62,078 bases of DNA from QNZT01 sp964573205. Its GTDB lineage: Bacteria > Campylobacterota > Campylobacteria > Campylobacterales > QNZT01. Under the pieces are notes generated by a model that had not been told where the DNA came from, ran no database searches, and saw only the letters and a program-made list of their open reading frames with translations. The position numbers were made by a program, and so were the translations under genes. The stretch's first letter is position 1. The number at the start of each line of letters is the position of its first letter. Positions 1 to 8,907 of the stretch are shown in pieces. The stretch lies in NCBI GenBank assembly GCA_964573205.1, contig CAZNIT010000033.1, positions 1 through 62,078 on the forward strand, written 5' to 3'.

Positions 1-395
1 ACCCAAGAAGCATGATTTATGTTTGACTGCCTATACGGACCTATGACCGTATCTTCCATAAAACCGTACCCGTCATCCCAACTTATTCGATGCAAATTCG
101 CAAGATGCATCGCGGCATCAATTTGAGCTTCTTCTTTGTCAAGCTGATCGTTATATACATACTCGATTAAAAGTACTTCATCTTCTCGTTTAAATATTTT
201 AGGTATAGGAAGTGTACTATTCTCCTTTAAATACTCATACATTAACTCTTCACTTTCCACAAGCCACGGATCGTTCGCCACTTTTGCAACTACTTTATTG
301 TCACAATTATAAATGGCCGTCGTACTGCTTTGTGTTATCAGTTTACAATCACGAAACGTTTTACCTAAAATCTGTTCGACTCTTCTTCTTACCAA
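1..395 (-). CDS. Fructosamine kinase / aminoglycoside-phosphotransferase-like protein, partial (C-terminus outside window)
   Basis: An open frame runs off the left edge without a stop. I place the start at a TTG (393-395) because AAAGGA lies five bases upstream; a GTG one codon earlier is the alternative. The N-terminal lobe looks like the fructosamine-3-kinase (FN3K) branch of the aminoglycoside phosphotransferase fold: an initial helix, a short sheet containing the VVAKV strand with the likely ATP-binding lysine, an AAMHLANLH helix, and a GPYRQSN segment matching the family G-x-(L/Y)-x-Q-(S/P)-N region. Members phosphorylate ketoamine-modified amines or other small molecules. The catalytic lobe lies outside the window, so the substrate cannot be judged. 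It diverges from the phosphatase gene to its right. Confidence 0.65.
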   Translation of the reverse strand, partial: MVRRRVEQILGKTFRDCKLITQSSTTAIYNCDNKVVAKVANDPWLVESEELMYEYLKENSTLPIPKIFKREDEVLLIEYVYNDQLDKEEAQIDAAMHLANLHRISWDDGYGFMEDTVIGPYRQSNINHASW

Positions 396-467
396 CACTA
401 TCCTTTGCAAATTTTCTAAAGTCTAATTGTAATTAAAATTTATTTAAATGGTTGATTTTTTTTTACA

Positions 468-473
468 ATTATA
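468..473 (-). promoter_or_regulatory. -10 box for the leftward kinase-like gene
   Basis: A perfect TATAAT on the minus strand lies about 73 bases upstream of the predicted start, in the AT-rich 263-base divergent gap (399-661). A weaker rightward TATAAC (637-642) precedes the phosphatase gene. No clear -35 is visible, which is usual for Campylobacterota vegetative promoters. Nothing else was recognised in this gap. Confidence 0.45.
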
Positions 474-661
474 TCAAAAAAAGCGAAAAAAAACTCCTTT
501 AGCAAAAAATAGTTCGAAAATTTAAATCCCGCACGACAACTACTTTCTCAAAGTTTTTATCGCTAAAATAGAAGTGAAATTTTAAATTAAAAACATAATA
601 ACCCGCGCCCGTATCCTAAAAAATATTTTATGGCGGTATAACTGTTTTTTAAAGGTTATTT

Positions 662-1114
662 ATGAAATCGATACTCTTTGTCTGTCTTGGAAATATCTGT
701 CGCTCACCGATAGCTCACGGCATAGCAAATAAAATAGCCCGGAAAAACGATCTCTTACTGCACATCGACTCGGCCGGCACTTCAAAATGGCACATAGGAG
801 AAGTTCCTTGTGAAAACTCCGTCAAGATAGCGAAAATGAACGATATCGATATAAGCGATCTTAAAGCCAGAACGATCCATCCAAAAGATAGTGAAATATT
901 CAATTATATAGTCGCGATGGATAAACAAAATAAAAATGATTTGATCTCTTTAGGATGTGAAAATGTCTTCTTGCTCGGAGATTATGGAGGATTTGGAGGA
1001 GTGGACGTACCCGATCCATATCATTTTCAAACTTTTAGCGGCTTTGAAAAGGTGTATAATATGATAGACGTATGTGTCAGAGATTTTCTTAAAAAGGAGA
1101 AATTATGGTGTTGA
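662..1114 (+). CDS. Low-molecular-weight protein-tyrosine phosphatase family protein
   Basis: The 150-residue protein starts with the complete LMW-PTP P-loop C-x5-R-S (Cys8, Arg14, Ser15), and Asp118-Pro119 near the C-terminus matches the family's general-acid DP motif. Length is typical. These cytoplasmic enzymes dephosphorylate tyrosine residues, often on exopolysaccharide kinases; the fold also includes arsenate reductases, but the conserved DP loop favours a phosphatase. No tyrosine kinase or capsule gene is next to it, so the target is unknown. The downstream lipoprotein gene overlaps it by 10 bases, suggesting co-translation. Confidence 0.85.
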   Translation: MKSILFVCLGNICRSPIAHGIANKIARKNDLLLHIDSAGTSKWHIGEVPCENSVKIAKMNDIDISDLKARTIHPKDSEIFNYIVAMDKQNKNDLISLGCENVFLLGDYGGFGGVDVPDPYHFQTFSGFEKVYNMIDVCVRDFLKKEKLWC

Positions 1115-1866
1115 GATATTTTATTTTGACTTGGATTTTTCTATTTACCGCATGTGCTACAAATACGAAAAAAGATCACACCATAGCAAAAATCCCGGAA
1201 GCTTCGGGGATATGTTATGATAAAAACTCAAAGACTCTCTACACAATCAGCGACAGAGGCACCGTATATCAACTATCCCTAAGCGGTAAAAAATTACGAA
1301 AAAATCATATCGGCAATTTTGATATCGAGGGTATAGCCTGCGACTCAAAAAACGATCGTCTGCTTGTTATTTCCGAAGGAAACGACAATATCTTAATCAT
1401 AAATAAAAAAAATCTAACGATAAAAAAGAAAATCGACATAAAAAGATCCTTCAAAGGAGTAAAGATACTCCTAAAAGATAAAGAGTACGGAATAGAAGGT
1501 ATTACCATAGACGATGACGGCTATATTTTTATCAGCAATCAATCTCATCACAAATATCCCCATCCCGATCCCTCGGTCATAATCAAAATCAAAGATTTGC
1601 ACAAATCAAAAACAAAAATATTGTCCGTCATAGATCCCAGACGAAAAGATATAGCCGGTCTTGATTACCATAAAGGTTACCTATATATGGTAAGCGACAC
1701 GAACGATAAACTTTATAGATACGACTTTAAAGAAAAAAGAATCGACGCAAAAGCAAAACTGCCGAAATTCGCACAAGAGGGTGTGGCGTTTGATGAGGAC
1801 GGAAATATATATTTTGCGGACGACAACGGACGGATTTTAAAATATTCGGCCGACGAGATACTATGA
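1105..1866 (+). CDS. SdiA-regulated-type beta-propeller lipoprotein
   Basis: The 253-residue protein has a lipoprotein signal ending in the lipobox FTAC (Cys17), then a repeated-strand region with short motifs such as EGIACDSKNDRL, EGITIDDDGYI and EGVAFDEDGNI, in the pattern of the SdiA-regulated / YjiK family (a six-bladed propeller related to esterase-like and phytase-like proteins). It is expected to be anchored in the periplasm. Members are poorly characterised and a hydrolytic role is only conjecture. The start lies inside the end of the phosphatase gene, preceded by AAAAAGGAG at good distance. Confidence 0.7.
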   Translation: MVLRYFILTWIFLFTACATNTKKDHTIAKIPEASGICYDKNSKTLYTISDRGTVYQLSLSGKKLRKNHIGNFDIEGIACDSKNDRLLVISEGNDNILIINKKNLTIKKKIDIKRSFKGVKILLKDKEYGIEGITIDDDGYIFISNQSHHKYPHPDPSVIIKIKDLHKSKTKILSVIDPRRKDIAGLDYHKGYLYMVSDTNDKLYRYDFKEKRIDAKAKLPKFAQEGVAFDEDGNIYFADDNGRILKYSADEIL

Positions 1867-1953
1867 ATTTCACCGTTTGGATCACTTCAATGTGCTATCC
1901 TTGAAGGAATCTATGATAAACTTTTATCCACTATATCATAATGAAAGGGCTAT

Positions 1954-3027
1954 ATGCCAAAGTTGTTTTTAAAAGAGTATCCGCTCTTTATATCGATAAT
2001 CGCACTTGTTGTCATTTTACCTTTTGAACATACACTAGCAAGTACAAATTTTGGAAATATTTTCGGCTTTATAACTCTGTTTGCGGTTATAATATATTCG
2101 GCTTTAAATGTCGCACATCATGCGGAGATTTTAGCACACAAATACGGCGAACCCTACGGTACTTTGATTTTGACTTTTTCGGCCGTGGTCGTCGAAATCG
2201 TCATTATAGTTATCATGATGATGCATCAGGAAAATCCATTTTTGGTAAGAGACACCATCTACTCCGCCGTTATGCTTGATATAAACGGACTTCTTGGAGT
2301 CGCGGCGATCGTGGGAGGCATAAAATACGGCGAACAGCAGTATAATGTTGACTCGACAAACTCTTATATGTCTATGATTCTCGTCGCCATCGGTATCGCT
2401 ATGGTTATGCCTCATTTTGTTGCTTCCGAGAAACTACCTGTTTATCTCGATTTCATGATTATTATGTTCATCGCCCTTTATATCATATTTACGAGAATTC
2501 AGTTAAACGAACATAGATACTTTTTCGAATATAAAGGTAAACACATAAATGAGGAAAACTGCATAGACGAAGAGAAAATCAACGGTCCATATCATGCGGT
2601 TATACTCGTTCTTTCGATAATCATGATAGGCTTTTTATCCGAAATTCTTTCGATTTTTATGAGCAACAACTTAAGCTCTTTAGGACTACCTTTAACGCTT
2701 GGAGCATTTGCCGTTGCGATTATATCAGCATCTCCTGAACTAATAACCGCCATTCGTTCAGCTCTTAACAACAATATGCAAAATGTTGTAAATATAGCGG
2801 TAGGTGCGAGTCTGGCAACAGTACTTTTAACCATACCGAGCGTCTTGATAGTTGCAAAGTTTATGCATATGCCCATTGATTTAGCAATTACGCCTATTCA
2901 GGGGATCATGCTTGGACTCACAATACTTGCTAGTATCATACATTTTAATGACGGTGAAACAAATATGCTTGAAGGATTTGTTCATTTCGTACTGTTTATA
3001 GTATTCTTCTTTTTGATGTTTATGTAA
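1954..3027 (+). CDS. chaA: Calcium/proton (sodium/proton) antiporter, ChaA type
   Basis: The 357-residue polytopic membrane protein belongs to the Ca2+/cation antiporter (CaCA) superfamily. Two homologous halves are visible: the first carries HHAEILAHKYGEPYGT and FSAVVVEI, the second SASPELITAIRSALNNN, with the acidic residues that line the ion path in this family. Hydrophobicity suggests about eleven membrane segments, with a charged cytoplasmic loop around residues 190-215. The HHAE...GEPYGT signature is that of ChaA, which exchanges Ca2+ or Na+ for protons at alkaline pH. AAAGGG precedes the ATG. It stands alone between short gaps. Confidence 0.85.
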   Translation: MPKLFLKEYPLFISIIALVVILPFEHTLASTNFGNIFGFITLFAVIIYSALNVAHHAEILAHKYGEPYGTLILTFSAVVVEIVIIVIMMMHQENPFLVRDTIYSAVMLDINGLLGVAAIVGGIKYGEQQYNVDSTNSYMSMILVAIGIAMVMPHFVASEKLPVYLDFMIIMFIALYIIFTRIQLNEHRYFFEYKGKHINEENCIDEEKINGPYHAVILVLSIIMIGFLSEILSIFMSNNLSSLGLPLTLGAFAVAIISASPELITAIRSALNNNMQNVVNIAVGASLATVLLTIPSVLIVAKFMHMPIDLAITPIQGIMLGLTILASIIHFNDGETNMLEGFVHFVLFIVFFFLMFM

Positions 3028-3104
3028 GCCGACAGCATAGTTTCAGCAAAATAAAGAGTATATTAATGTATCATGTTTTGTAATATTCTTAATAGGAGCA
3101 AGAC

Positions 3105-4181
3105 ATGGGAAGCAAGTCAGTTTTATTGCTCGGTGCACTCGTAGGCTCAGCCATAGCCTACTTTTGTATTCAAAACAATAAAGAGCTATTTACACAAAAG
3201 CCGTCTCCAAAAGCCGTTGTACAAACAGAGCGTCAAACCGAAGATATTGAAAAAGCTCTCGCGCAACAGAGTGAACAGCCGCCTTTGAAAGAAGAGAAAA
3301 TCACACTCAAAGATCCTTCATATTTTTATGAAAACGGTGAAAATCCCAGACTTGTCATAAACGCGAACAGCGAAGATAAAACGGATGACGTATTGGCAAT
3401 CGCAGAAAAATATTGTAACCAAGAGGGATGTGTAAGAGAAATATCCTTCAATGACGATACGGCTAAAGCTCCGTGGCTCGATCAGGCGAAAAAGATTACC
3501 GCATTTTTGGCACAAAACGACATACCAAAAGGCTCTATCTCCATAAACGAAAAAAATATCAACATAAGCGGTGAATTTTCCGACGATAACATCAGAGCCA
3601 AGTTCCGAAGCCTCCTAAAACCTTTTGAAGCGAAAGGTTTCAAGATCACCGACCATACGACTTTGACCAAACCCGTAGAAGAACCTAAAATAGAAGAAAA
3701 AGTGGAAATAGAGACCGTAGAAGTGGAAATTCCGGAACAAAAGATCCAAGAAGCAAAAATCGCGCAACCGCAAATAATAGAGGTTCCGCAAGAAGAACCT
3801 AAACCGGTCGTTTCCGTAGAACAAAGCCAGCAAAAAATCAACGATATCTTGAATGCGAATCCGGTCTATTTTAAAAGAAACAGCAATGAAATCTCACTCG
3901 AAAGTAAAAAGATACTCGATAAAATCATAGATATCGTAAATCAAAACTCCATACCGCTGTCACTCGAGGTTTCGGGTCATACGGATGCCAGCGGAAAAGC
4001 TTCCTATAACAAATGGCTTAGCGAACAAAGGGCGAATGCGGTTAAAAATTATCTAATCAAAAATAACATAAACGTTGAAAATATAAACGCAGTCGGCTAC
4101 GGCGAAGAACGCCCTGTTATGGCAGATCCTTACGACAAGAGAAACAGAAGGGTCACAATAGAGATAAAAGAAGGAGAATAG
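3105..4181 (+). CDS. Inner-membrane-anchored protein with OmpA-type peptidoglycan-binding domain
   Basis: The 358-residue protein starts with a glycine-rich hydrophobic segment (residues 4-22) without a clear cleavage site, so it is probably a signal anchor. A central region (about 70-185) has a BON-like alternation, followed by a Glu/Pro/Val-rich linker (about 190-235). The C-terminal OmpA domain (about 243-355) keeps the peptidoglycan-contacting motif GHTDASG and the later Arg in LSEQRA. It should bridge the inner membrane and cell wall. The next two genes follow with gaps of 1 and 0 bases, implying one transcription unit. RBS: AGGAG, six bases before the ATG. Confidence 0.75.
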   Translation: MGSKSVLLLGALVGSAIAYFCIQNNKELFTQKPSPKAVVQTERQTEDIEKALAQQSEQPPLKEEKITLKDPSYFYENGENPRLVINANSEDKTDDVLAIAEKYCNQEGCVREISFNDDTAKAPWLDQAKKITAFLAQNDIPKGSISINEKNINISGEFSDDNIRAKFRSLLKPFEAKGFKITDHTTLTKPVEEPKIEEKVEIETVEVEIPEQKIQEAKIAQPQIIEVPQEEPKPVVSVEQSQQKINDILNANPVYFKRNSNEISLESKKILDKIIDIVNQNSIPLSLEVSGHTDASGKASYNKWLSEQRANAVKNYLIKNNINVENINAVGYGEERPVMADPYDKRNRRVTIEIKEGE

Positions 4182-4182
4182 T

Positions 4183-5079
4183 ATGAACGATACAATGCTG
4201 CAGGCAATAGTGCTTTTTATCTTTGCTCTGCTGATCGGCTTCGTGGTTGGTTACTTCATCAGAAAAAACGCATCCAAGAGAGAGTTTGAGGAAGATATCG
4301 CAAAACTTGAAAACGATTATAACCAAACTCTTGATCTTTACGAAGAGGCTTTACAAAGAGAGAACGAAGTTCAAAATAAAGCGCAGGAGAGTTTAAGTTT
4401 CCAACAATCACGGTTAGCTCTTATTGACGAGCTTCGCAAACAAGAGCAAGAGGCTATGCAAAAGATCTCGGCGCTAGAGAGCAAAAAGAGAGATTTAACT
4501 CAAAAAACGGTTGAAGATAAGGAAAAAATAAAAATCTATCAAGATCAAGAGAAAAAACTCTCCTCCGATTTAGAGCTTGTTAGAAACGAAAAGAAAGTTA
4601 TCGAAGTCAAAGATCAACAGATCGCGCAACTGGAGGACGAACTTAAAAATAGAAGAAACGCTATAAAAAATCTAACTTCGGAAATAGAATCTTTCAAACA
4701 AGAAAAACTTGACTTCAAAGGAATAAAAGAGGAACTTGAAGAGAAACTAGAAAGTATGAAAGTTCAACTAAAACAAAGCCATGACAAGATAGCAGAAATA
4801 GAAAACAGATATCAAAAAGAGATCGACTCGCTACTAAAACAGAGCGACGAACTGAAGATTACGGCCATAAATTACGAATACGCTTTAAAAGAGCATCTAC
4901 AAAGCGGCGCTAAATCTCTATCTCAAAAATATGACGCGCTTATGCAAAAACTTTTCGCTCTTCCAAAAACAAAAGCCCAAGAGATAGAGAAATTCGTAAA
5001 AAAGAGTGACGGAACGAGAGTTATTGATAAAATCCTCAACCTGTTTAAAAAACGCCCCGTATCAAAAGAGGAGATATAG
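4183..5079 (+). CDS. Membrane-anchored coiled-coil protein (unknown function)
   Basis: The 298-residue protein has one N-terminal membrane segment (about residues 6-26, ending in RKN) followed by nearly continuous heptad-rich helix (about 30-245) full of Glu, Lys and Gln, then a short C-terminal tail rich in Lys. The topology suggests an N-terminal anchor with a long cytoplasmic or periplasmic coiled coil. I recognise no family. It sits between the OmpA-domain gene and another coiled-coil gene with essentially no spacing, so all three probably act together, possibly in envelope organisation; this is inference. Confidence 0.6.
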   Translation: MNDTMLQAIVLFIFALLIGFVVGYFIRKNASKREFEEDIAKLENDYNQTLDLYEEALQRENEVQNKAQESLSFQQSRLALIDELRKQEQEAMQKISALESKKRDLTQKTVEDKEKIKIYQDQEKKLSSDLELVRNEKKVIEVKDQQIAQLEDELKNRRNAIKNLTSEIESFKQEKLDFKGIKEELEEKLESMKVQLKQSHDKIAEIENRYQKEIDSLLKQSDELKITAINYEYALKEHLQSGAKSLSQKYDALMQKLFALPKTKAQEIEKFVKKSDGTRVIDKILNLFKKRPVSKEEI

Positions 5080-5811
5080 ATGTTAGATATGATTTTAGCA
5101 CTTAAAGAGTGTCTGGCTTTAGTTTTAGTTACCGGGCTTCTCACCGGGCTTTTCTTTGCAAAAGCAAGAAACAAAGAGGAGTATGAACCGGTAATCGATG
5201 AGATCAAAGAGAAGATAGATCATACGCAAGAAGAGATATTAGAGATAGAGAACAACTGTAACGCCACCCTTGAGAATATCGAAAACGAAAAGGCGAATAC
5301 TCAAAAAGTGCAAGAGGAGATAGCCGATTTGGAATCTAGGATAAAAACGCATCAAGAGGAGTTCTTGGTCGTCGAAAATTCTCTTGAGAAACTAAAAGAA
5401 AAATATGCGCCGCTAAGCGCTCTTCTCAAAGCCCAAACGGATAAAATAAACAATCTTAAATCACAAATAGGTGATTTTACTCCCGAAGCTCTACTTGAAA
5501 AAGAGAAGGCTCAAAGAGAAAAATTGATACAGCTGAAAAATCAGCTGAAAAAAGAGACTCAAACACTTCAAGAGATTTCCCTCAGGCATAAAAATCTAAA
5601 AGCTCAAAGAGATGAACTATACGAAGAGATGAAGCCTTTGGAGAAATCCGCGGCACAGATAAAAGAGCTACTAAAAAAAGCCAAAGAGAAAGAGATGACC
5701 ATTGAAGATACCCTAAAAGAGAAAATCTCCTCTTTAAAAAACGATCACAACAACTGGCTTGAAAAGATCAAAAAATATAAAGCCGAACTTTTAAAACTAA
5801 AAGAGAGTTAA
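5080..5811 (+). CDS. Second membrane-anchored coiled-coil protein (unknown function)
   Basis: The 243-residue protein has a short hydrophobic N-terminus (about residues 4-26) and then uninterrupted coiled coil to the C-terminus, with many EEI, KEK and LKN heptads. It starts directly after the stop of the preceding coiled-coil gene and ends just before a strong hairpin, so it closes the three-gene unit. It is not a duplicate of its neighbour, although both share the anchor-plus-coil plan. No enzymatic motif was seen. Confidence 0.6.
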   Translation: MLDMILALKECLALVLVTGLLTGLFFAKARNKEEYEPVIDEIKEKIDHTQEEILEIENNCNATLENIENEKANTQKVQEEIADLESRIKTHQEEFLVVENSLEKLKEKYAPLSALLKAQTDKINNLKSQIGDFTPEALLEKEKAQREKLIQLKNQLKKETQTLQEISLRHKNLKAQRDELYEEMKPLEKSAAQIKELLKKAKEKEMTIEDTLKEKISSLKNDHNNWLEKIKKYKAELLKLKES

Positions 5812-5823
5812 AACTCTCTTTTA
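5798..5823. terminator. Bidirectional intrinsic terminator
   Basis: A perfect ten-base-pair stem (TAAAAGAGAG / CTCTCTTTTA) with a six-base loop sits exactly between the convergent coiled-coil gene and chemoreceptor gene. The A-rich and T-rich arms make it usable in both directions; it overlaps both gene ends by a few bases. Confidence 0.75.
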
Positions 5824-7797
5824 TGTTCTAAAAAGCTCTAAAGTTTTATTTAGCTCGTCCGACTTATGAGTTAAATTTTTAGATACTTCGCTCACACTCT
5901 CTCCCGCCTCTTTATTGCTACATGAAACCTTTAACAATTCATCCATTTTAGAGATTAGCGCATTGCTCGTTTTTGCTATATCGGTCATCTTCTTCGCGGC
6001 TACAACGGATACTTCTATACTGTGTCCGAGATGCTTTTTCGTATCGTTGGCATCTTCGATTAGGTTATCGGCGTTTTGCGCGATTTGCGTAAACTCTTTC
6101 GAGGTGCTTTGTATCTCTTCACTTATCGTGCCTATATGTTGAGTTATGACATTTACATTCAAATTTATCTCGGAGAGAGATTTTTGCGTTCTTTCCGCAA
6201 GTTGTCTAACTTCGTCGGCAACTACGGCAAACCCTCTTCCATGCTCGCCGGCACGAGCCGCCTCTATAGCGGCGTTTAGCGCTAGCAAGTTCGTCTGATC
6301 CGCTATATCTCCGATAATCGAAATGATGTTTTTAATTTCGGTAGCTTGAGAGTTGAGCTCACTCATTTGAACCGTCAAAGACTCCTGTCTTCTGTTTCCT
6401 TCAAATATCAACTCCACCGATCTTTGCAAATCGTTGACGAATTTATCGAGAACCTCTTGTGTTGTTTTAAGATCTTTAGTCGTAGTAACCACTTGATCTT
6501 CGGTCGTCAAGAGATTTTCCCCTACATTTTGAATCAGATCACTCGTATCTTTAAACAGAACTTCCGTTTTACTTATATTATCGGCCAACTTATCGGCGGT
6601 TGTCCTCAATTTATGGCTGTGATGGCAAGTTTGAGAGGAGTTTTGTTTCGTTTTCTCTATCGCATCTTTAAAGACCGATAAAAGTCTATTGACGGAAGAG
6701 GCTATTTGACGAAGCTCTCCTTTTGCATCGGTTTTCACATTTTTTGAAAGCTCCATCGTAGTTGCGATCTCTCCTATTTGCTCTTTGATCTCATCGATAT
6801 TTTTTATAATATTTCTTGAGATCATGATAATAAGCCCGGCAAAAATAGCTATTATCGCAAAATCGAAAATCATAGTCGTAACCGATTTGGTGTTTTCATC
6901 CGCTTTCAGCTCGGCTATTGTACCAAGAGTCTCTTTTGCGATATAATCGTCAATAGATTTTAAAATATTGATCTTTTCGGTAATAGTCTTAAACCAATAA
7001 ACCGGATCGGTATCGAATTTGTGCTCAAGAGCCAAATTTCTCATCCGATTTACCTCATCTATGGCTCTTCCTTTATAGTGTTGGGAATAATACTCTTTTA
7101 CCATATCGGGTGCGGTCGCTAAAAAGGAGTCGAGATAACCGTTTTGTTCGGCTATAAGCGTGATCTCCTTTTTCTCGTGACCCGGCGCGAACTCCTTGGA
7201 AGCGAATGTCGCGGATAAAACGGCTCTTTCGACTCCTGCTCTCTCTTTTGATTTTAAGAAGTTCGCATATGCACCCAATAAATTCGCAAGATCGCTATTT
7301 GTACTGGATTTTGCCGTAGCAGGTACGATATCAAGCATCGCTTTGTTCATATCGGTAAAGTATGTTATGGCATCTTTTGCCGAGATGCTAAGAGAGCTGA
7401 TTTGACGACGAATATCCTCTAGTCTGTTTAGATATGTGTCAAGTCGGTTGATATCTTTTAATAGCTCTTTATTTAAAATCTCATCCGACAACCCGAAGAG
7501 ATATTTACGATACTCTTTCAACCTCAAGTCCGTAAGCTCTCTTTGTTTTGGAAGCTCTTTTTTGAATTTAACACCTTTTGAACCTAAAAAAACCGCACTC
7601 GCACCTCTTTCTTTTTGTGTTTCATGAACTAATTTTGAAATTTTGTCCGACAAAAGAGTGATCTTCTCCAACTTATCCAATTTACTCGATTCATTTTTAA
7701 ATTTTATCAGATCGGACAAAAAAAGCGCTAAGCCCAACAGAGCTATCGCGAAAATGACCGTATTTAATTTTTGTTTAATCGAAAATTTTGAAAACAT
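5821..7797 (-). CDS. Methyl-accepting chemotaxis protein with NIT sensor domain
   Basis: I choose the ATG at 7797, giving 658 residues, because GAGGGAAAG precedes it; an upstream ATG would place that ribosome site inside the gene. The order is a membrane segment (about 12-30), a periplasmic NIT (nitrate/nitrite-sensing type) domain beginning with the signature HETQKERGASAVFLGSKG, a second membrane segment (about 308-328), and a C-terminal signalling domain with the invariant hairpin tip around IADQTNLLALNAAIEAARAG. It should report a small-molecule signal to CheA/CheW. NIT domains bind nitrate or nitrite in some members; the ligand here is inferred. A sigma-28-like promoter lies upstream. Confidence 0.9.
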   Translation of the reverse strand: MFSKFSIKQKLNTVIFAIALLGLALFLSDLIKFKNESSKLDKLEKITLLSDKISKLVHETQKERGASAVFLGSKGVKFKKELPKQRELTDLRLKEYRKYLFGLSDEILNKELLKDINRLDTYLNRLEDIRRQISSLSISAKDAITYFTDMNKAMLDIVPATAKSSTNSDLANLLGAYANFLKSKERAGVERAVLSATFASKEFAPGHEKKEITLIAEQNGYLDSFLATAPDMVKEYYSQHYKGRAIDEVNRMRNLALEHKFDTDPVYWFKTITEKINILKSIDDYIAKETLGTIAELKADENTKSVTTMIFDFAIIAIFAGLIIMISRNIIKNIDEIKEQIGEIATTMELSKNVKTDAKGELRQIASSVNRLLSVFKDAIEKTKQNSSQTCHHSHKLRTTADKLADNISKTEVLFKDTSDLIQNVGENLLTTEDQVVTTTKDLKTTQEVLDKFVNDLQRSVELIFEGNRRQESLTVQMSELNSQATEIKNIISIIGDIADQTNLLALNAAIEAARAGEHGRGFAVVADEVRQLAERTQKSLSEINLNVNVITQHIGTISEEIQSTSKEFTQIAQNADNLIEDANDTKKHLGHSIEVSVVAAKKMTDIAKTSNALISKMDELLKVSCSNKEAGESVSEVSKNLTHKSDELNKTLELFRT

Positions 7798-7836
7798 ACA
7801 ACTTTCCCTCATACTATTTGTTTATAAGTTTTAAAT

Positions 7837-7863
7837 ATATCGGTAAGTTATATGTTTTTTTTA
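7837..7863 (-). promoter_or_regulatory. Sigma-28 (FliA)-type promoter of the chemoreceptor gene
   Basis: On the minus strand TAAA (7863-7860) is followed after exactly 15 bases by ACCGATAT (7844-7837), close to the flagellar sigma-28 consensus TAAA-N15-GCCGATAA. The predicted start of transcription is about 30 bases upstream of the chosen ATG. Chemoreceptor genes are classic members of this regulon. Confidence 0.6.
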
Positions 7864-7906
7864 ATAAAACACCATAAAAAGTGAAAGCTCAGGGCTTTTT
7901 CAAAGA

Positions 7907-8773
7907 TTAGAATCTTTTTGTATATGCATGACAATATGGCTTTTTATTATGTTTTTTATAATAGTCTTGATGATACTCTTCAGCTTCGTAAAACTCATGA
8001 TCTTTTGCGAAGATCAATTTCGTCGCAACTTTTAAACCCTTTTTTTCCAATATCCCTATAAGCTCTTTGAGCGTTTTTAGCTCCTTTTTATCATTGTAAA
8101 ATACGGCGCTAAGATACTGAGATCCTATATCAGGTCCTTGTCCGTTTCTCTGTGTGGGGTCGTGAATTTCGAAAAAGAGTTTAGCGAGCGTCTTAAAATC
8201 CACAATTTCAGGATCGTAGGTGATTTCGACGACTTCAAGATGTCCGGTCTCCTTGTAGCACACTTCTTGATATGTCGGATTTTTTGTTTTTCCTCCCATA
8301 TAACCGCTTACGGCCGATATTACGCCTTTTAATTTCTCGAAATGATACTCCACTCCCCAAAAACATCCTCCCGCAAAATAAGCCTTTTTCGAATTCCGCT
8401 CGTTTGCGGGTTCAAACTCCAATGAGATCGAATTGACACAATGACGGGTATTTTTAGGAGTGAATTGTTCACCGACAAATACATGTCCCAAATGAGCTTC
8501 ACACTTTGCGCAAACTATCTCCGTGCGTCTGCCGTCGGCATCCAAAACTCTTTTTACGGCACCTTTTATTTCATCGTCGAAACTCGGCCAGCCGCATCCG
8601 GAATCAAACTTATCGGACGATTTATACAAAGGCGTACCGCATCTTTTACATTTGTAGATGCCTTTTTCGTAAAACCTGTCATATTTTCCGGTATGAGGCA
8701 TTTGGGTTCCTTTATGCACTATTACCCTCTCCTCTTCGGGCGTCAATTTCTTAAACTTTATCTCTTTTCCCAT
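7907..8773 (-). CDS. msrBA: Fused peptide methionine sulfoxide reductase MsrB-MsrA
   Basis: The start is the ATG at 8773 (288 residues), which has AGGAG six bases upstream; a longer frame to 8827 lacks this. The N-terminal MsrB domain (about 1-125) has the zinc cysteines 42, 45, 88 and 91, the GCGWPSF motif and the catalytic Cys112 in RHCVNS. The C-terminal MsrA domain (about 130-285) has GCFWG with catalytic Cys137. Together they reduce the R- and S-sulfoxides of methionine. No signal peptide is present, so repair is cytoplasmic. The B-then-A order is common in Campylobacterota and Helicobacter. Confidence 0.95.
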   Translation of the reverse strand: MGKEIKFKKLTPEEERVIVHKGTQMPHTGKYDRFYEKGIYKCKRCGTPLYKSSDKFDSGCGWPSFDDEIKGAVKRVLDADGRRTEIVCAKCEAHLGHVFVGEQFTPKNTRHCVNSISLEFEPANERNSKKAYFAGGCFWGVEYHFEKLKGVISAVSGYMGGKTKNPTYQEVCYKETGHLEVVEITYDPEIVDFKTLAKLFFEIHDPTQRNGQGPDIGSQYLSAVFYNDKKELKTLKELIGILEKKGLKVATKLIFAKDHEFYEAEEYHQDYYKKHNKKPYCHAYTKRF

Positions 8774-8798
8774 ATTCGCTCCTATGCGTTTTAAGTAA

Positions 8799-8804
8799 AT
8801 TATA
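8799..8804 (-). promoter_or_regulatory. -10 box of msrBA
   Basis: A perfect TATAAT on the minus strand preceded by TGTG lies 25 bases upstream of the chosen msrBA ATG. Its position supports the shorter start at 8773, since transcripts from it would not contain the longer frame. Confidence 0.55.
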
Positions 8805-8907
8805 CACAACAAGAGTAAATAAGACAAAAATTATCTTATCAACCGATCGATTCATGTATGAATTTAACCCCTTTTTCAGTAAAATCGCTAAAAACGCAGG
8901 AGACCGT

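Noticed and set aside
212..436. 74-residue plus-strand frame at the left edge
   Set aside because: It is opposite the kinase-like frame, which has coherent protein motifs and a ribosome site.
7884..7898. Short AAAGC/GCTTT stem after msrBA as a terminator
   Set aside because: Only five base pairs; too weak to call although a T-run follows on the minus strand.
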